A stretch of 37,744 nucleotides of DNA from a virus, in IMG/VR virus record IMGVR_UViG_3300021963_000315, positions 1 to 37,744 of that record; one strand, 5' to 3'. The position numbers were made by a program, and so were the translations under genes. The notes beneath the pieces are model-generated. The model had not been told where the DNA came from. It worked only from the letters and a program-made list of their open reading frames with translations, and did not search any database. Positions 8,402-15,998 of the stretch are shown here, piece by piece (the stretch's first letter is position 1; each line of letters opens with the position of its first letter).

Positions 8402-8943
8402 TGAATTGGATTGCATTCTTTAGTCAAACAGGTTCAGAGATTGTTGAGTTATCTAAGTCTATTAATCGTAAACCAGACTTAATAGTAACTAATAACTTCG
8501 AAGATAAAATTAAATTTCACCCGGGCATTCGTGACCTGGGTGTTACTATTATGTCTGCCAAGCATGACATGCTAATGAACTACTTTAGAAATCAGGTGGT
8601 ATATAATGTTCCTCAGACCCTTATTAGTCTTCATGGCTACCTTCGCATTCTACCAGCTGATATATGTGAGAAATATCAAGTATATAACGGTCACCCTGGA
8701 GCAATTACTCTCTTCCCTGAGTTAAAAGGAAAAGATCCGCAAGAAAAAGTATGGCAAGAAAACGACAAGTATAATATAATAGGTAGTGTTGTACATAAAT
8801 GTACAGCTGAACTAGATGGTGGTGATGTACTGAAATCTGTTTATGTACGTAATAGAAATTATACTAGAGAAGATCTTTATGCCTCTCTTAAGATGACTTC
8901 GTTATCGGCATGGAATTTCTTCTTGAGGGAAAAAGGATTATGA
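8401..8943 (+). CDS. Formyltransferase (PurN/Fmt-like), probable base-modifying enzyme
   Basis: 180 residues. The formyltransferase core is visible: SLHGYLRILP, then YNGHPGAITLFPELKGKD with N96/H98/P99, and ELDGGDVL with D139, matching the Asn-His-Asp catalytic triad of PurN. These enzymes use 10-formyl-tetrahydrofolate. It overlaps dpdA by one base and P-loop gene by 4 nt. With QueF present to make preQ1, whose aminomethyl group is a natural acceptor, the best inference is formylation of preQ1, before or after insertion in DNA. A role in purine synthesis is less likely given the context. Confidence 0.85.
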   Translation: MNWIAFFSQTGSEIVELSKSINRKPDLIVTNNFEDKIKFHPGIRDLGVTIMSAKHDMLMNYFRNQVVYNVPQTLISLHGYLRILPADICEKYQVYNGHPGAITLFPELKGKDPQEKVWQENDKYNIIGSVVHKCTAELDGGDVLKSVYVRNRNYTREDLYASLKMTSLSAWNFFLREKGL

Positions 8944-9473
8944 GAATTGGTATAACGGGTGCGCAGTCGGTAGGTAAAACTACTCTACTAAATGCATTGC
9001 GTTCAGAAAAACTATTTAAAGATTATGTAATATGTGACGAGGTAACTCGTCGCGTAAAGGGTTATGGCTTACCTATTAACGAAGACGGTACTGATAATAC
9101 TCAACGTCTGATTATGAATGAGCATATTGTTAATGTTTTCATGCATGGTAATATGTTAACTGATCGTACCGCATTAGACGGTCTGGTATATAGTACGTAT
9201 CTTTATAAAAATAATAAGATAACAAATAATACTTTAAAATATGCAAAAGATGTATTTAATAAAGTATGGAATTCCTACGACTATGTGTTCTATATTGAGC
9301 CTGAGTTCGAGATTGTAGACGATGGTGTACGTAGTGTTGATAAGCAGTTTAGAAATGAGATTGCTGATCTGTTTGAAACTACTATTGAAAAAGAAAAGTT
9401 AAGCTTGCGTAGAGTTAAAGGCTCAGTACGCGATAGAGTTAATACGATTATAGATTATTTAGAAGGAAGATAA
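8940..9473 (+). CDS. NadR-like P-loop ATPase/kinase
   Basis: 177 residues from ATG 8940, chosen because AAGGA lies at 8934-8938 and the start overlaps the upstream stop as ATGA; an ATG at 8910 adds 10 residues but lacks homology. Walker A GAQSVGKTT is at residues 7-15, with TDRTALDGLVYSTYLY and YIEPEF further on, the layout of AAA_28/NadR nicotinamide-riboside kinase-type proteins. It may phosphorylate a nucleoside or nucleotide. Placement between the formyltransferase and queF suggests a part in the base-modification pathway, but no substrate can be read. Confidence 0.75.
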   Translation: MRIGITGAQSVGKTTLLNALRSEKLFKDYVICDEVTRRVKGYGLPINEDGTDNTQRLIMNEHIVNVFMHGNMLTDRTALDGLVYSTYLYKNNKITNNTLKYAKDVFNKVWNSYDYVFYIEPEFEIVDDGVRSVDKQFRNEIADLFETTIEKEKLSLRRVKGSVRDRVNTIIDYLEGR

Positions 9474-10396
9474 TGAATAACCAAGAAGAATTGAATAAGC
9501 TAGTTGGCGTTCACCTAGGTAAAGCCGGTGATGGGACTGCAGTTAAGCCATATGTAACTCCTGATACTGTAGACCCTACTCTATTAGTATCTGTTCCGAG
9601 AATCTTAAATAGAACAGCATATGAGATTGATGAGTCGAACTTACCGTTCGTAGGTGTAGATGCATGGAATGCTTATGAATTCTCTACCTTACTTGTAAAC
9701 GGGTTTCCTGTATCAGGTTGGCTAAAGTTTACCTATCCTTCTGATTCTCCTAATATTGTAGAGTCAAAGTCGGTTAAGTTATATTTGAACTCTTATAATA
9801 TGGCTAAGCTAGTTACTACTACCGATGATATGTGGCAGGTAGAAGATAAGATTGCAAAGGATATATCTGAAGCAGTAGGTGCTGAGGTAGACGTGTTTGT
9901 TCGTTGGGGTGATGTTGATACCGTCAGGCCTATTGTTGGTGATTTTATTTCCTTAGAGCATTATTGCAATATTGGTAAGATGACGTTTGATGAGTATAAT
10001 GAAAGCCCTAATACATTACAAGTCGTACCTTCTATTGGTCGATATGAAAAGTGGCGATCATATTCGCTAAGATCTAATTGCCGGGTAACTAACCAGCCAG
10101 ATTGGGGTGATGTGTATATTCATATTAAAGGTGAGAGAGCTGTTACCCCGGAGTCATTACTTAAGTATATTGTATCGATGCGTAAAGAGAATCACTTTCA
10201 TGAAGAGATTGCCGAATGCATTTATAAGCGTCTCTTTGACTTACTTCAACCTGAAGAGCTATTTGTAGCGTGTTTGTATACGCGTCGAGGTGGTATTGAT
10301 ATTAACCCTGTACGTGCAAGTGATAACAGAGTACTCTATAAGTATGCAGCAATCGCCGATGTAACTAACTTCTGTACAAAGACTGCAAGACAATGA
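9473..10396 (+). CDS. queF: NADPH-dependent 7-cyano-7-deazaguanine reductase QueF
   Basis: 307 residues, the long two-module QueF type. NADPH-binding motif ESKSVKLYLNS at 97-107; catalytic Cys203 and Asp210 in SNCRVTNQPDWGD (same seven-residue spacing as in E. coli QueF); H243-E244 in HFHEE. It reduces the nitrile preQ0 to the amine preQ1. The intact ESKS motif argues against the archaeosine-forming QueF-like amidinotransferase. One-base overlap with the upstream gene and a 4-nt overlap downstream. Confidence 0.93.
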   Translation: MNNQEELNKLVGVHLGKAGDGTAVKPYVTPDTVDPTLLVSVPRILNRTAYEIDESNLPFVGVDAWNAYEFSTLLVNGFPVSGWLKFTYPSDSPNIVESKSVKLYLNSYNMAKLVTTTDDMWQVEDKIAKDISEAVGAEVDVFVRWGDVDTVRPIVGDFISLEHYCNIGKMTFDEYNESPNTLQVVPSIGRYEKWRSYSLRSNCRVTNQPDWGDVYIHIKGERAVTPESLLKYIVSMRKENHFHEEIAECIYKRLFDLLQPEELFVACLYTRRGGIDINPVRASDNRVLYKYAAIADVTNFCTKTARQ

Positions 10397-10638
10397 CCAG
10401 ACCAAATAAGTTAGTTAAATTTGAAATGTGTGTTGAAGATAACAACGTTAATGAAATATGTCTTGAGTACATGAAGAGAGCCGATCATGGATTTAAGAAG
10501 TATGGGGTAACTACCGAGCGTAGAGACCTAGACTTAATGGATTGGATTCAACATTTAAAAGAAGAGCTGATGGATGCAACGGTCTATATCCACCGTATTC
10601 AAAAAGAATTGAAAGTGAAACAAGATGACCTCAAGTGA
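10393..10638 (+). CDS. Small protein, all-alpha NTP-pyrophosphatase-like pattern
   Basis: 81 residues. The segment RADHGFKKYGVTTERRDLDLMDWIQHLKEELMDATVYIHRI (given by parts: KKYG, DLMDWIQHLKEELMDA) resembles short phage proteins with an EExxD helix reminiscent of MazG-like nucleotide pyrophosphohydrolases. A full MazG metal site (two EExxE/ExxD pairs) is not visible. It overlaps queF by 4 nt and queC by 14 nt. Function unproven. Confidence 0.7.
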   Translation: MTRPNKLVKFEMCVEDNNVNEICLEYMKRADHGFKKYGVTTERRDLDLMDWIQHLKEELMDATVYIHRIQKELKVKQDDLK

Positions 10639-11386
10639 AGCGCTAGCATTATTGCCCGATGTGAAGGGCTGTGTTGTGATCCTATCCGGTGGTATGGATA
10701 GTACTATTGCAATGAGATTGGCTGTACATAAGTATGGCAAAGAAAATGTATCTGCATTAACCTTCTACTATGGCCAGAAGCAGAGACGAGAGATTGAGAT
10801 GGCTAGGATGTCTACCCAGATGCTGGGGGTTAAGCATCGAGTTGTAGATGCATCGTTCCTTGGCGATATCAGTAAAGGCTTTTCTGCTAACGTTGATACC
10901 GATATGGCTATGCCTACGATTAAAGACGTTCTTGGTGATCCTCGCCCTAAGACATACGTACCTAATCGTAATATGATCTTGATGTCTATTGCTGCCGCTT
11001 TTGCAGAGACACAAAACGTTGAAACTGTTGTATGCGGGTTACAGGTGCATGATGAGTATGGGTATCATGATACGACTCAGCGCTGGGTAGATAAAGTAAA
11101 TGACTTGCTATCTGAAAATCGTATTATTAAGATTAAGCTTACTGCTCCCTTCAGTCAACTATCTAAGTACGATGAGTTACAGATCTTGCAAGAGCTGGAT
11201 GGTAACTTAACGCTTACATCGTTTACTATGACCTGTTACAACCCAGATGACCAGCATCGTTCTTGTGGTGAGTGTCCTAGTTGCTCCGAACGTATTGCCA
11301 ATTTCGCTAAAATAGGTTATAATGATCCAGTTGAGTATTCTAAAGTAATCCCCTGGCAAGACCTAATCGAAAGAATGAAGGTGTAA
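10625..11386 (+). CDS. queC: 7-cyano-7-deazaguanine (preQ0) synthase QueC
   Basis: 253 residues. PP-loop SGGMDST at 21-27, YVPNRNMILMSIAAAFAE near 111-128, and the four-cysteine zinc site C204, C214, C217, C220. QueC converts CDG to preQ0 using ATP and ammonia. It overlaps the upstream small gene by 14 nt and is followed after one base by a stand-alone class II glutamine amidotransferase, the domain that is fused to QueC in Gat-QueC proteins. Confidence 0.95.
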   Translation: MTSSEALALLPDVKGCVVILSGGMDSTIAMRLAVHKYGKENVSALTFYYGQKQRREIEMARMSTQMLGVKHRVVDASFLGDISKGFSANVDTDMAMPTIKDVLGDPRPKTYVPNRNMILMSIAAAFAETQNVETVVCGLQVHDEYGYHDTTQRWVDKVNDLLSENRIIKIKLTAPFSQLSKYDELQILQELDGNLTLTSFTMTCYNPDDQHRSCGECPSCSERIANFAKIGYNDPVEYSKVIPWQDLIERMKV

Positions 11387-11387
11387 A

Positions 11388-12005
11388 ATGTGCGCAATAA
11401 CCGGATCATTGTATAAAGAAAAACTTAAAGATTTATATACTCTAAATGCTTATAGAGGTGAGTTGAACTACTCATTAGCTACCTTTAAACCATATAAGGG
11501 TAAGATAGAGTTTCAAACTCTATTCCAAGATGCCGGTAAAATGCCTGATACATTAATTGAGAATATACCTTGTAAAGAAGGTGACTTTATAATCGCTCAT
11601 TCTCAAGCACCTACAACGAATTCGAATAATATTCACCCAGCGGTATATGGTGATGCTATGCTATGGCATAATGGTATTATTAAGCAGAATAAACTTAGCC
11701 CTGGTACTTGGGATACCGCTTGGTTGCTTGAACAAATTACTGACTACGGCTGGTCATCATTATCTAGGGTAGATGGAACGTTTGCCTGTATTATGTACAT
11801 GAGTGGTAGTCTTTATGTATTCAGAAATGAAATTTCACCTCTGTTTATAGATGATCACTTTAATATATCTTCAACAAAGTATCAAGGCAGTGTATCGCTT
11901 ACTCCGAATCAAGTCTTTAAATTAAATTTTGAAACTAAGTATCTTGACACCGTAGCTTATTTCGCGACGAAAGAGAATCCATATTATATACCGGAGAATG
12001 CATGA
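11388..12005 (+). CDS. Class II glutamine amidotransferase (Ntn-hydrolase)
   Basis: 205 residues. It begins MCAITGSL, exposing Cys2 as the N-terminal nucleophile after Met removal. Further marks are FIIAHSQAPT, LWHNGIIKQ (the W/V-H-NG motif) and RVDGTFACIMY. It lacks a synthase domain, so it should release ammonia from glutamine for a partner. The partner is most likely QueC, whose gene ends one base earlier, by analogy with Gat-QueC of archaea and of some modified-DNA phages. The alternative is the PP-loop protein encoded at 35333. Confidence 0.85.
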   Translation: MCAITGSLYKEKLKDLYTLNAYRGELNYSLATFKPYKGKIEFQTLFQDAGKMPDTLIENIPCKEGDFIIAHSQAPTTNSNNIHPAVYGDAMLWHNGIIKQNKLSPGTWDTAWLLEQITDYGWSSLSRVDGTFACIMYMSGSLYVFRNEISPLFIDDHFNISSTKYQGSVSLTPNQVFKLNFETKYLDTVAYFATKENPYYIPENA

Positions 12006-12532
12006 CAGTTACATATAAATTATATTCAGAACCCTTTAGTATGAAGCACGTAATGGGTGAAAGTAGTAGGACTAAGCTAACCAATGTTGTTGATGGAGAT
12101 ATTCAACCTAATGCTGTAGATCTACGTTTAGGTAAGGTATTTCAAATTAACAATGAAGTGTTTGAGGTAAGCAATGATCACAAAAAGCATAGAGGCTCTA
12201 CGGAACTCAATCCAGACGGAGAAGGTTATTTTACGCTATACCCGGGGAGTTATGAGATCGTTATGGAAAACGTCATCCATGTGGGTGAAGGTGAAGCTGG
12301 TTGGGTCATTACTCGTAGCACTCTTAACCGCAATGGTTGTTTTATTACTTCAGGTCTTTATGATTCTGGCTATCATGGTGTCATGGCCGGGGTACTACAT
12401 GTTACGACTGGCCCGGCTCGCATTAAGCAAGGTACGAGAGTAGGTCAGTACTTGTCTTTTGATGCAGAAGCGCTTAAAATGTACGACGGCAGTTATGGTA
12501 TTGGTAAAGAGCACGATAAAAAGTATACATAA
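12002..12532 (+). CDS. dUTPase / dCTP deaminase superfamily protein
   Basis: 176 residues. IQPNAVDLRLG (35-45), TRSTLNRNG (104-112) and SGLYDSGYHG (117-126, D121 as the motif III Asp) are the trimeric dUTPase/dCTP deaminase fold. The Dcd-specific catalytic Glu (position after 'G..VLE') is not evident, since MAGVLH stands there; dUTPase activity is therefore at least as likely as deaminase. It acts on the pyrimidine deoxynucleotide pool. 4-nt overlap with the amidotransferase gene. Confidence 0.8.
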   Translation: MTVTYKLYSEPFSMKHVMGESSRTKLTNVVDGDIQPNAVDLRLGKVFQINNEVFEVSNDHKKHRGSTELNPDGEGYFTLYPGSYEIVMENVIHVGEGEAGWVITRSTLNRNGCFITSGLYDSGYHGVMAGVLHVTTGPARIKQGTRVGQYLSFDAEALKMYDGSYGIGKEHDKKYT

Positions 12533-12604
12533 TGAACAAGCGGCCTCCGGCGTCATCCCGCTCTATAAACTCTGCTGCCTATGCTAACTAACATAGGATT
12601 AAAA

Positions 12605-13081
12605 ATGGCAAAAAAATATATTTCAACTAAAACTTATAAGCAGATCGGGCCTGTTGCGTACCGTCAGTGGCGAGCTGATAGTCATTGCAATATGGTGCAT
12701 GGTTATGCTTTATCATTTCACTTTGAGTTTGAATCCGATACACTAGATGTTCGCAATTGGGTAATGGATTTTGGTGGTCTGCGTCCATTAAAAGATAAAC
12801 TAGAAGAATGGTTTGATCATACATTACTCGTTGCTCAAGACGACCCTAAAAGAGAATACCTACTTGAACTTGGTCGCCATGGTATTGCTAAGATTACAGA
12901 AGTAGAAAAGACCGGGTGTGAAGGTCTTGCAGATTTCTTGTACGAGTATATTAATACTATCTTTTTACCAAGCTACGGTGAGCAAGATCGTATTTGGTGC
13001 TGTAAAGTAGAGGTACGGGAGACTGATAGCAATATGGCTATGCGCGTTGGTCATCAAGAAGACAATGAGTACAATGATTAA
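12605..13081 (+). CDS. queD: 6-carboxy-5,6,7,8-tetrahydropterin synthase QueD-like
   Basis: 158 residues from ATG 12605 (AGGA at 12595-12598); an in-frame ATG at 12581 is less well placed. QueD/PTPS marks are C28-NMV-H32-GY, MDFGGLRPLKD (54-64), FDHTLLV (70-76) and the C-terminal KVEVRET. It supplies carboxy-tetrahydropterin to QueE. The canonical zinc motif HGH reads HGY (Tyr34), and the upstream zinc His is not obvious, so the metal site looks altered. About 70 nt of non-coding sequence with a weak AGCGG/CCGCT hairpin (12539-12562) separates it from the previous gene. Confidence 0.87.
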   Translation: MAKKYISTKTYKQIGPVAYRQWRADSHCNMVHGYALSFHFEFESDTLDVRNWVMDFGGLRPLKDKLEEWFDHTLLVAQDDPKREYLLELGRHGIAKITEVEKTGCEGLADFLYEYINTIFLPSYGEQDRIWCCKVEVRETDSNMAMRVGHQEDNEYND

Positions 13082-13236
13082 TGTGGCGTTTGTGGGCTAA
13101 AGCATTGGGTGAGAAAGCCTCCGATAACGATTGTGAGGCTGATCGCGTTGCAGTAATACGAACTATTATTGTTCTTTCCTATATAATAACTAACCTGTTT
13201 ATTGTTGCAGGAGTAATAAGGCATTGGTATGACTAA
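13081..13236 (+). CDS. Small conserved phage membrane protein (51 aa)
   Basis: ATG overlaps the queD stop by one base. The sequence starts MWRLWAKALGEKASDNDCEADRV (N-terminal part MWRLWAKALGEK) and continues into a single hydrophobic helix, residues about 24-47, ending RHWYD. I recall nearly the same small protein in T4-like cyanophages just before gene 47. Function unknown. Confidence 0.82.
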   Translation: MWRLWAKALGEKASDNDCEADRVAVIRTIIVLSYIITNLFIVAGVIRHWYD

Positions 13237-14290
13237 GATAGCGCTTGTAACCGATACTCACTTCGGTGCCCGCTCAGATAGTATCCCTTTCGATAACTTC
13301 TTCAGAAGATTTTATGAAGAGATCTTCTTCCCTGAAATCGATAAGAGAGGTATAAAGCATGTTATACATCTTGGTGATTGTTTCGATCGCCGTAAGTATA
13401 TAAACTTTAATACCTTGTCTTCTTGTCGTAATTACTTCTTTGACGAGATTAAAAAGAGGGATATCGAACTACATATGATTGTAGGTAATCACGATACCTT
13501 CTTTAAGAATACCAACGACGTTAACTCACCTCGTCTATTGCTTAAGGACTATGAGTTTAATGTTATTGATTCGCCTTCTGAATTAGTCTTCGATGATGGG
13601 TCTAAGATATTCATGATGCCATGGATATGTACAGATAATTATAATCAGAGTATGGAAGCTATCAAGACTACCGATGCCCAGGTACTGTTCGGGCATTTTG
13701 AGATTGCAGGCTTTCAGATGTATAAAGGTCACGAGAACGATGAAGGATTTGATCCTAAGATATTTGAAAAGTTTGATCTGGTCTGTTCTGGCCACTTTCA
13801 CCACCGTAGTAGTAATGGTAACATTAACTATCTTGGAAATCCTTATGAGCTTACCTGGGCGGATTTCGAAGACCCTCGTGGCTTTCATATATTTGACACC
13901 GGTACGAGAGAATTGGATTTTATTCAGAACCCGTTTTCGATCTTTTCTAAAGTCTATTACGACGACGAGAAAGTAAATCCGTCTACTGTAGATGTAAGTC
14001 AGTATGCCAACCAGCACATTAAGTTAATAGTTGTTAATAAAAAAGATTACTATAAGTACGATCAGTTTATTGAGAGGTTGTATAAGGTTAACCCCTTAGA
14101 GTTAAAGATTATTGAGGATCTGTCTGAGTTTGAATCTGATGCTCTTGGTGATCAAGAAATAGACTTAGAAGATACTGTTACTCTACTATCGCAATATGTT
14201 GATAGTCTTGAGACAGAAGCTGATAAGGATCGCATTAAGACTTTAATGAAGACATTATATGTTGAAGCGCAAAATTATGAAGAAGCATGA
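13229..14290 (+). CDS. 47: Recombination nuclease subunit gp47 (Mre11/SbcD-like)
   Basis: 353 residues. Calcineurin-type phosphoesterase motifs in order: TDTHFG (D8, H10), LGDCFDRR, VGNHDTF and SGHFHHR. With gp46 it forms the Mre11/Rad50-like complex that resects double-strand ends for recombination-dependent replication and host DNA breakdown. It overlaps gene 46 by 4 nt, the normal T4-like order. Confidence 0.95.
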   Translation: MTKIALVTDTHFGARSDSIPFDNFFRRFYEEIFFPEIDKRGIKHVIHLGDCFDRRKYINFNTLSSCRNYFFDEIKKRDIELHMIVGNHDTFFKNTNDVNSPRLLLKDYEFNVIDSPSELVFDDGSKIFMMPWICTDNYNQSMEAIKTTDAQVLFGHFEIAGFQMYKGHENDEGFDPKIFEKFDLVCSGHFHHRSSNGNINYLGNPYELTWADFEDPRGFHIFDTGTRELDFIQNPFSIFSKVYYDDEKVNPSTVDVSQYANQHIKLIVVNKKDYYKYDQFIERLYKVNPLELKIIEDLSEFESDALGDQEIDLEDTVTLLSQYVDSLETEADKDRIKTLMKTLYVEAQNYEEA

Positions 14291-14838
14291 TAAAATTTAA
14301 AGTTATAAGATGGCAAAACTTCCTATCAACTGGCGCACAACCTACCGAAGTTAGATTTGATAAGTCACCTACTACTCTTATTGTAGGTGAGAATGGTGCA
14401 GGTAAGTCTACTATCCTAGATGCGTTATGCTTTGCCCTATTCAATAAACCATTCCGTAATATCAATAAGCCTCAGTTGGTTAACTCTATCAACGGTAAGA
14501 ATATGTTGGTAGAGGTTGAGTTCTCTATTGGTAGCAAGGACTATAAGATATGTCGTGGTGGTAAGCCAACGGTATTTGAAATCTATCTTAATGGTGAGTT
14601 ATTGAACCAGGATGCGGCCGCTAGAGACTATCAAAAGTATCTGGAAGAGCATGTACTTAAGTTAAACTATAAATCGTTTACTCAGATTGTTATTCTGGGC
14701 TCTGCCTCCTTTACCCCCTTCATGCAATTACCTGCCGCTCACAGACGAGAGGTGATTGAGGACCTGTTAGATATCAAGATCTTTACTGTAATGAATACAG
14801 TACTGAAGGATAAAGCTAACGATGTAAGACTAAGTTAA
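14287..14838 (+). CDS. 46: gp46 (Rad50/SbcC-like), N-terminal part, cut by a frameshift
   Basis: 183 residues. Walker A GENGAGKST at 34-42, Q-loop region with FTQIVILGSASFTPFM, and LPAAHRREVIEDLLDIKIF, all typical of T4 gp46. The frame ends at TAA 14836-14838 inside what should be the first coiled coil (…LKDKANDVRLS). Homologous sequence resumes in the -1 frame: reading ACT from 14829 gives TKLTDLENKIELGKSKV. A missing A near 14828 would restore one 570-residue protein. No slippery heptamer is visible, so mutation or sequence error is more likely than programmed shifting. Confidence 0.88.
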   Translation: MIKFKVIRWQNFLSTGAQPTEVRFDKSPTTLIVGENGAGKSTILDALCFALFNKPFRNINKPQLVNSINGKNMLVEVEFSIGSKDYKICRGGKPTVFEIYLNGELLNQDAAARDYQKYLEEHVLKLNYKSFTQIVILGSASFTPFMQLPAAHRREVIEDLLDIKIFTVMNTVLKDKANDVRLS

Positions 14839-14906
14839 CCGATCTAGAGAATAAAATTGAACTGGGCAAGTCCAAGGTAAAGATACAACAGGACTATATT
14901 AAGACG

Positions 14907-15998
14907 TTGGAAGAGGATAAGCAGAAGAAGGTAGAAGATGTACAAAAACGAATATCTGAATCGAATGCCGAGATTGCACATCTTCAATGTAGTGTCGAGG
15001 AAGAATGTAGCGGGGCGAATTTACTTCAATCCAGTATTGTGGACAACTCGGAGAAGCGTACTAAACGTACGGAATTGGATGCGCTCCTTAGAAAATTATC
15101 CGAGAGAATTAAGACGCAAGAAAAACATGTTTCGTTTTACGACGAACATGATGTATGTCCGACATGTAACCAAGCGCTGGAGGCAGAAGTCAAAGAAAAT
15201 GCAAAGGCGACTCACCAGCATAAAATTGGTGAAATTGAAGCCGCTGTACAGACCCTTACCGAACAACTTAACGCTATTGAGACACGACTTGATGAGATTG
15301 CTCTTGTCGAAGAGAAAATCGCTCAACATAAGAGCGCTATCATTAGTCTCAACACCAGAATCATTGCCAGTCAAAACTATATCCAGAAGCTTAATCAAGA
15401 CATCCCGACAGCAGGAGCAGACGTATCTAAGCTTGCTGAAGAGCAATCCAAGCTCAAAGCAATTGCTAAGGAAGTGGTCGTTCATTCGGAAGCAAAGAGC
15501 GCATTGGTTGAAGAGAGGCACTATCTTGAGATTGCCTCTTTACTCCTTAAGGATACAGGGATCAAGACAAAGATTATTAAACAATACCTCCCGGTCATTA
15601 ATAAACTAGTCAATAAGTACTTACAGGCAATGGACTTCTTTATCTCGTTTGAGATAGATGAGGCGTTTAACGAGAAGATTAAGTCCAGGCATCGTGATGA
15701 GTTTAGTTATGCATCGTTCTCAGAAGGTGAAAAGGCTAAGATCGATCTGGCTCTATTGTTTACCTGGCGTACTATTGCTAGAATGAAGAACTCAGCCTCT
15801 ACCAATCTATTAATGTTGGACGAAGTATTCGATGGCTCGTTAGATATTAACGGAACAGACTTTGTTATGACTATCCTAAATACTATAGGTGAAGATAATA
15901 ATATCTTTATCATCAGTCATAAAGATGCTTTGTTTGATAAGTTTAGATCTGTAATTAAATTTGAGAAGCATCAGAACTTTAGCAGGATTGCAAAATGA
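14907..15998 (+). CDS. 46: gp46 (Rad50/SbcC-like), C-terminal part after the frameshift
   Basis: 363 residues from a TTG at 14907, but the frame is open upstream to 14829 and belongs to the same protein as the preceding piece. It contains two coiled-coil arms flanking the zinc hook CPTCNQ, then the signature FSEGEKAKIDLALLFTWR and Walker B LLMLDEVFDGSLD. On its own it lacks Walker A, so it cannot hydrolyse ATP without the N-terminal part. It overlaps the following gene by 4 nt. Confidence 0.85.
   Translation: MEEDKQKKVEDVQKRISESNAEIAHLQCSVEEECSGANLLQSSIVDNSEKRTKRTELDALLRKLSERIKTQEKHVSFYDEHDVCPTCNQALEAEVKENAKATHQHKIGEIEAAVQTLTEQLNAIETRLDEIALVEEKIAQHKSAIISLNTRIIASQNYIQKLNQDIPTAGADVSKLAEEQSKLKAIAKEVVVHSEAKSALVEERHYLEIASLLLKDTGIKTKIIKQYLPVINKLVNKYLQAMDFFISFEIDEAFNEKIKSRHRDEFSYASFSEGEKAKIDLALLFTWRTIARMKNSASTNLLMLDEVFDGSLDINGTDFVMTILNTIGEDNNIFIISHKDALFDKFRSVIKFEKHQNFSRIAK

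Noticed and set aside
9473-10396. QueF-like archaeosine amidinotransferase
   Set aside because: The NADPH-binding ESKS motif and the long two-module form indicate a true preQ0 reductase.
5627-13081. Que genes serving tRNA queuosine instead of DNA
   Set aside because: No bacterial TGT, QueA or QueG is seen, while a DpdA-type transglycosylase and formyltransferase are in the same cluster. A minor tRNA role cannot be excluded.
14820-14840. Programmed -1 frameshift in gene 46
   Set aside because: No X-XXY-YYZ slippery heptamer or clear downstream structure at the crossing point; a single missing base is simpler.
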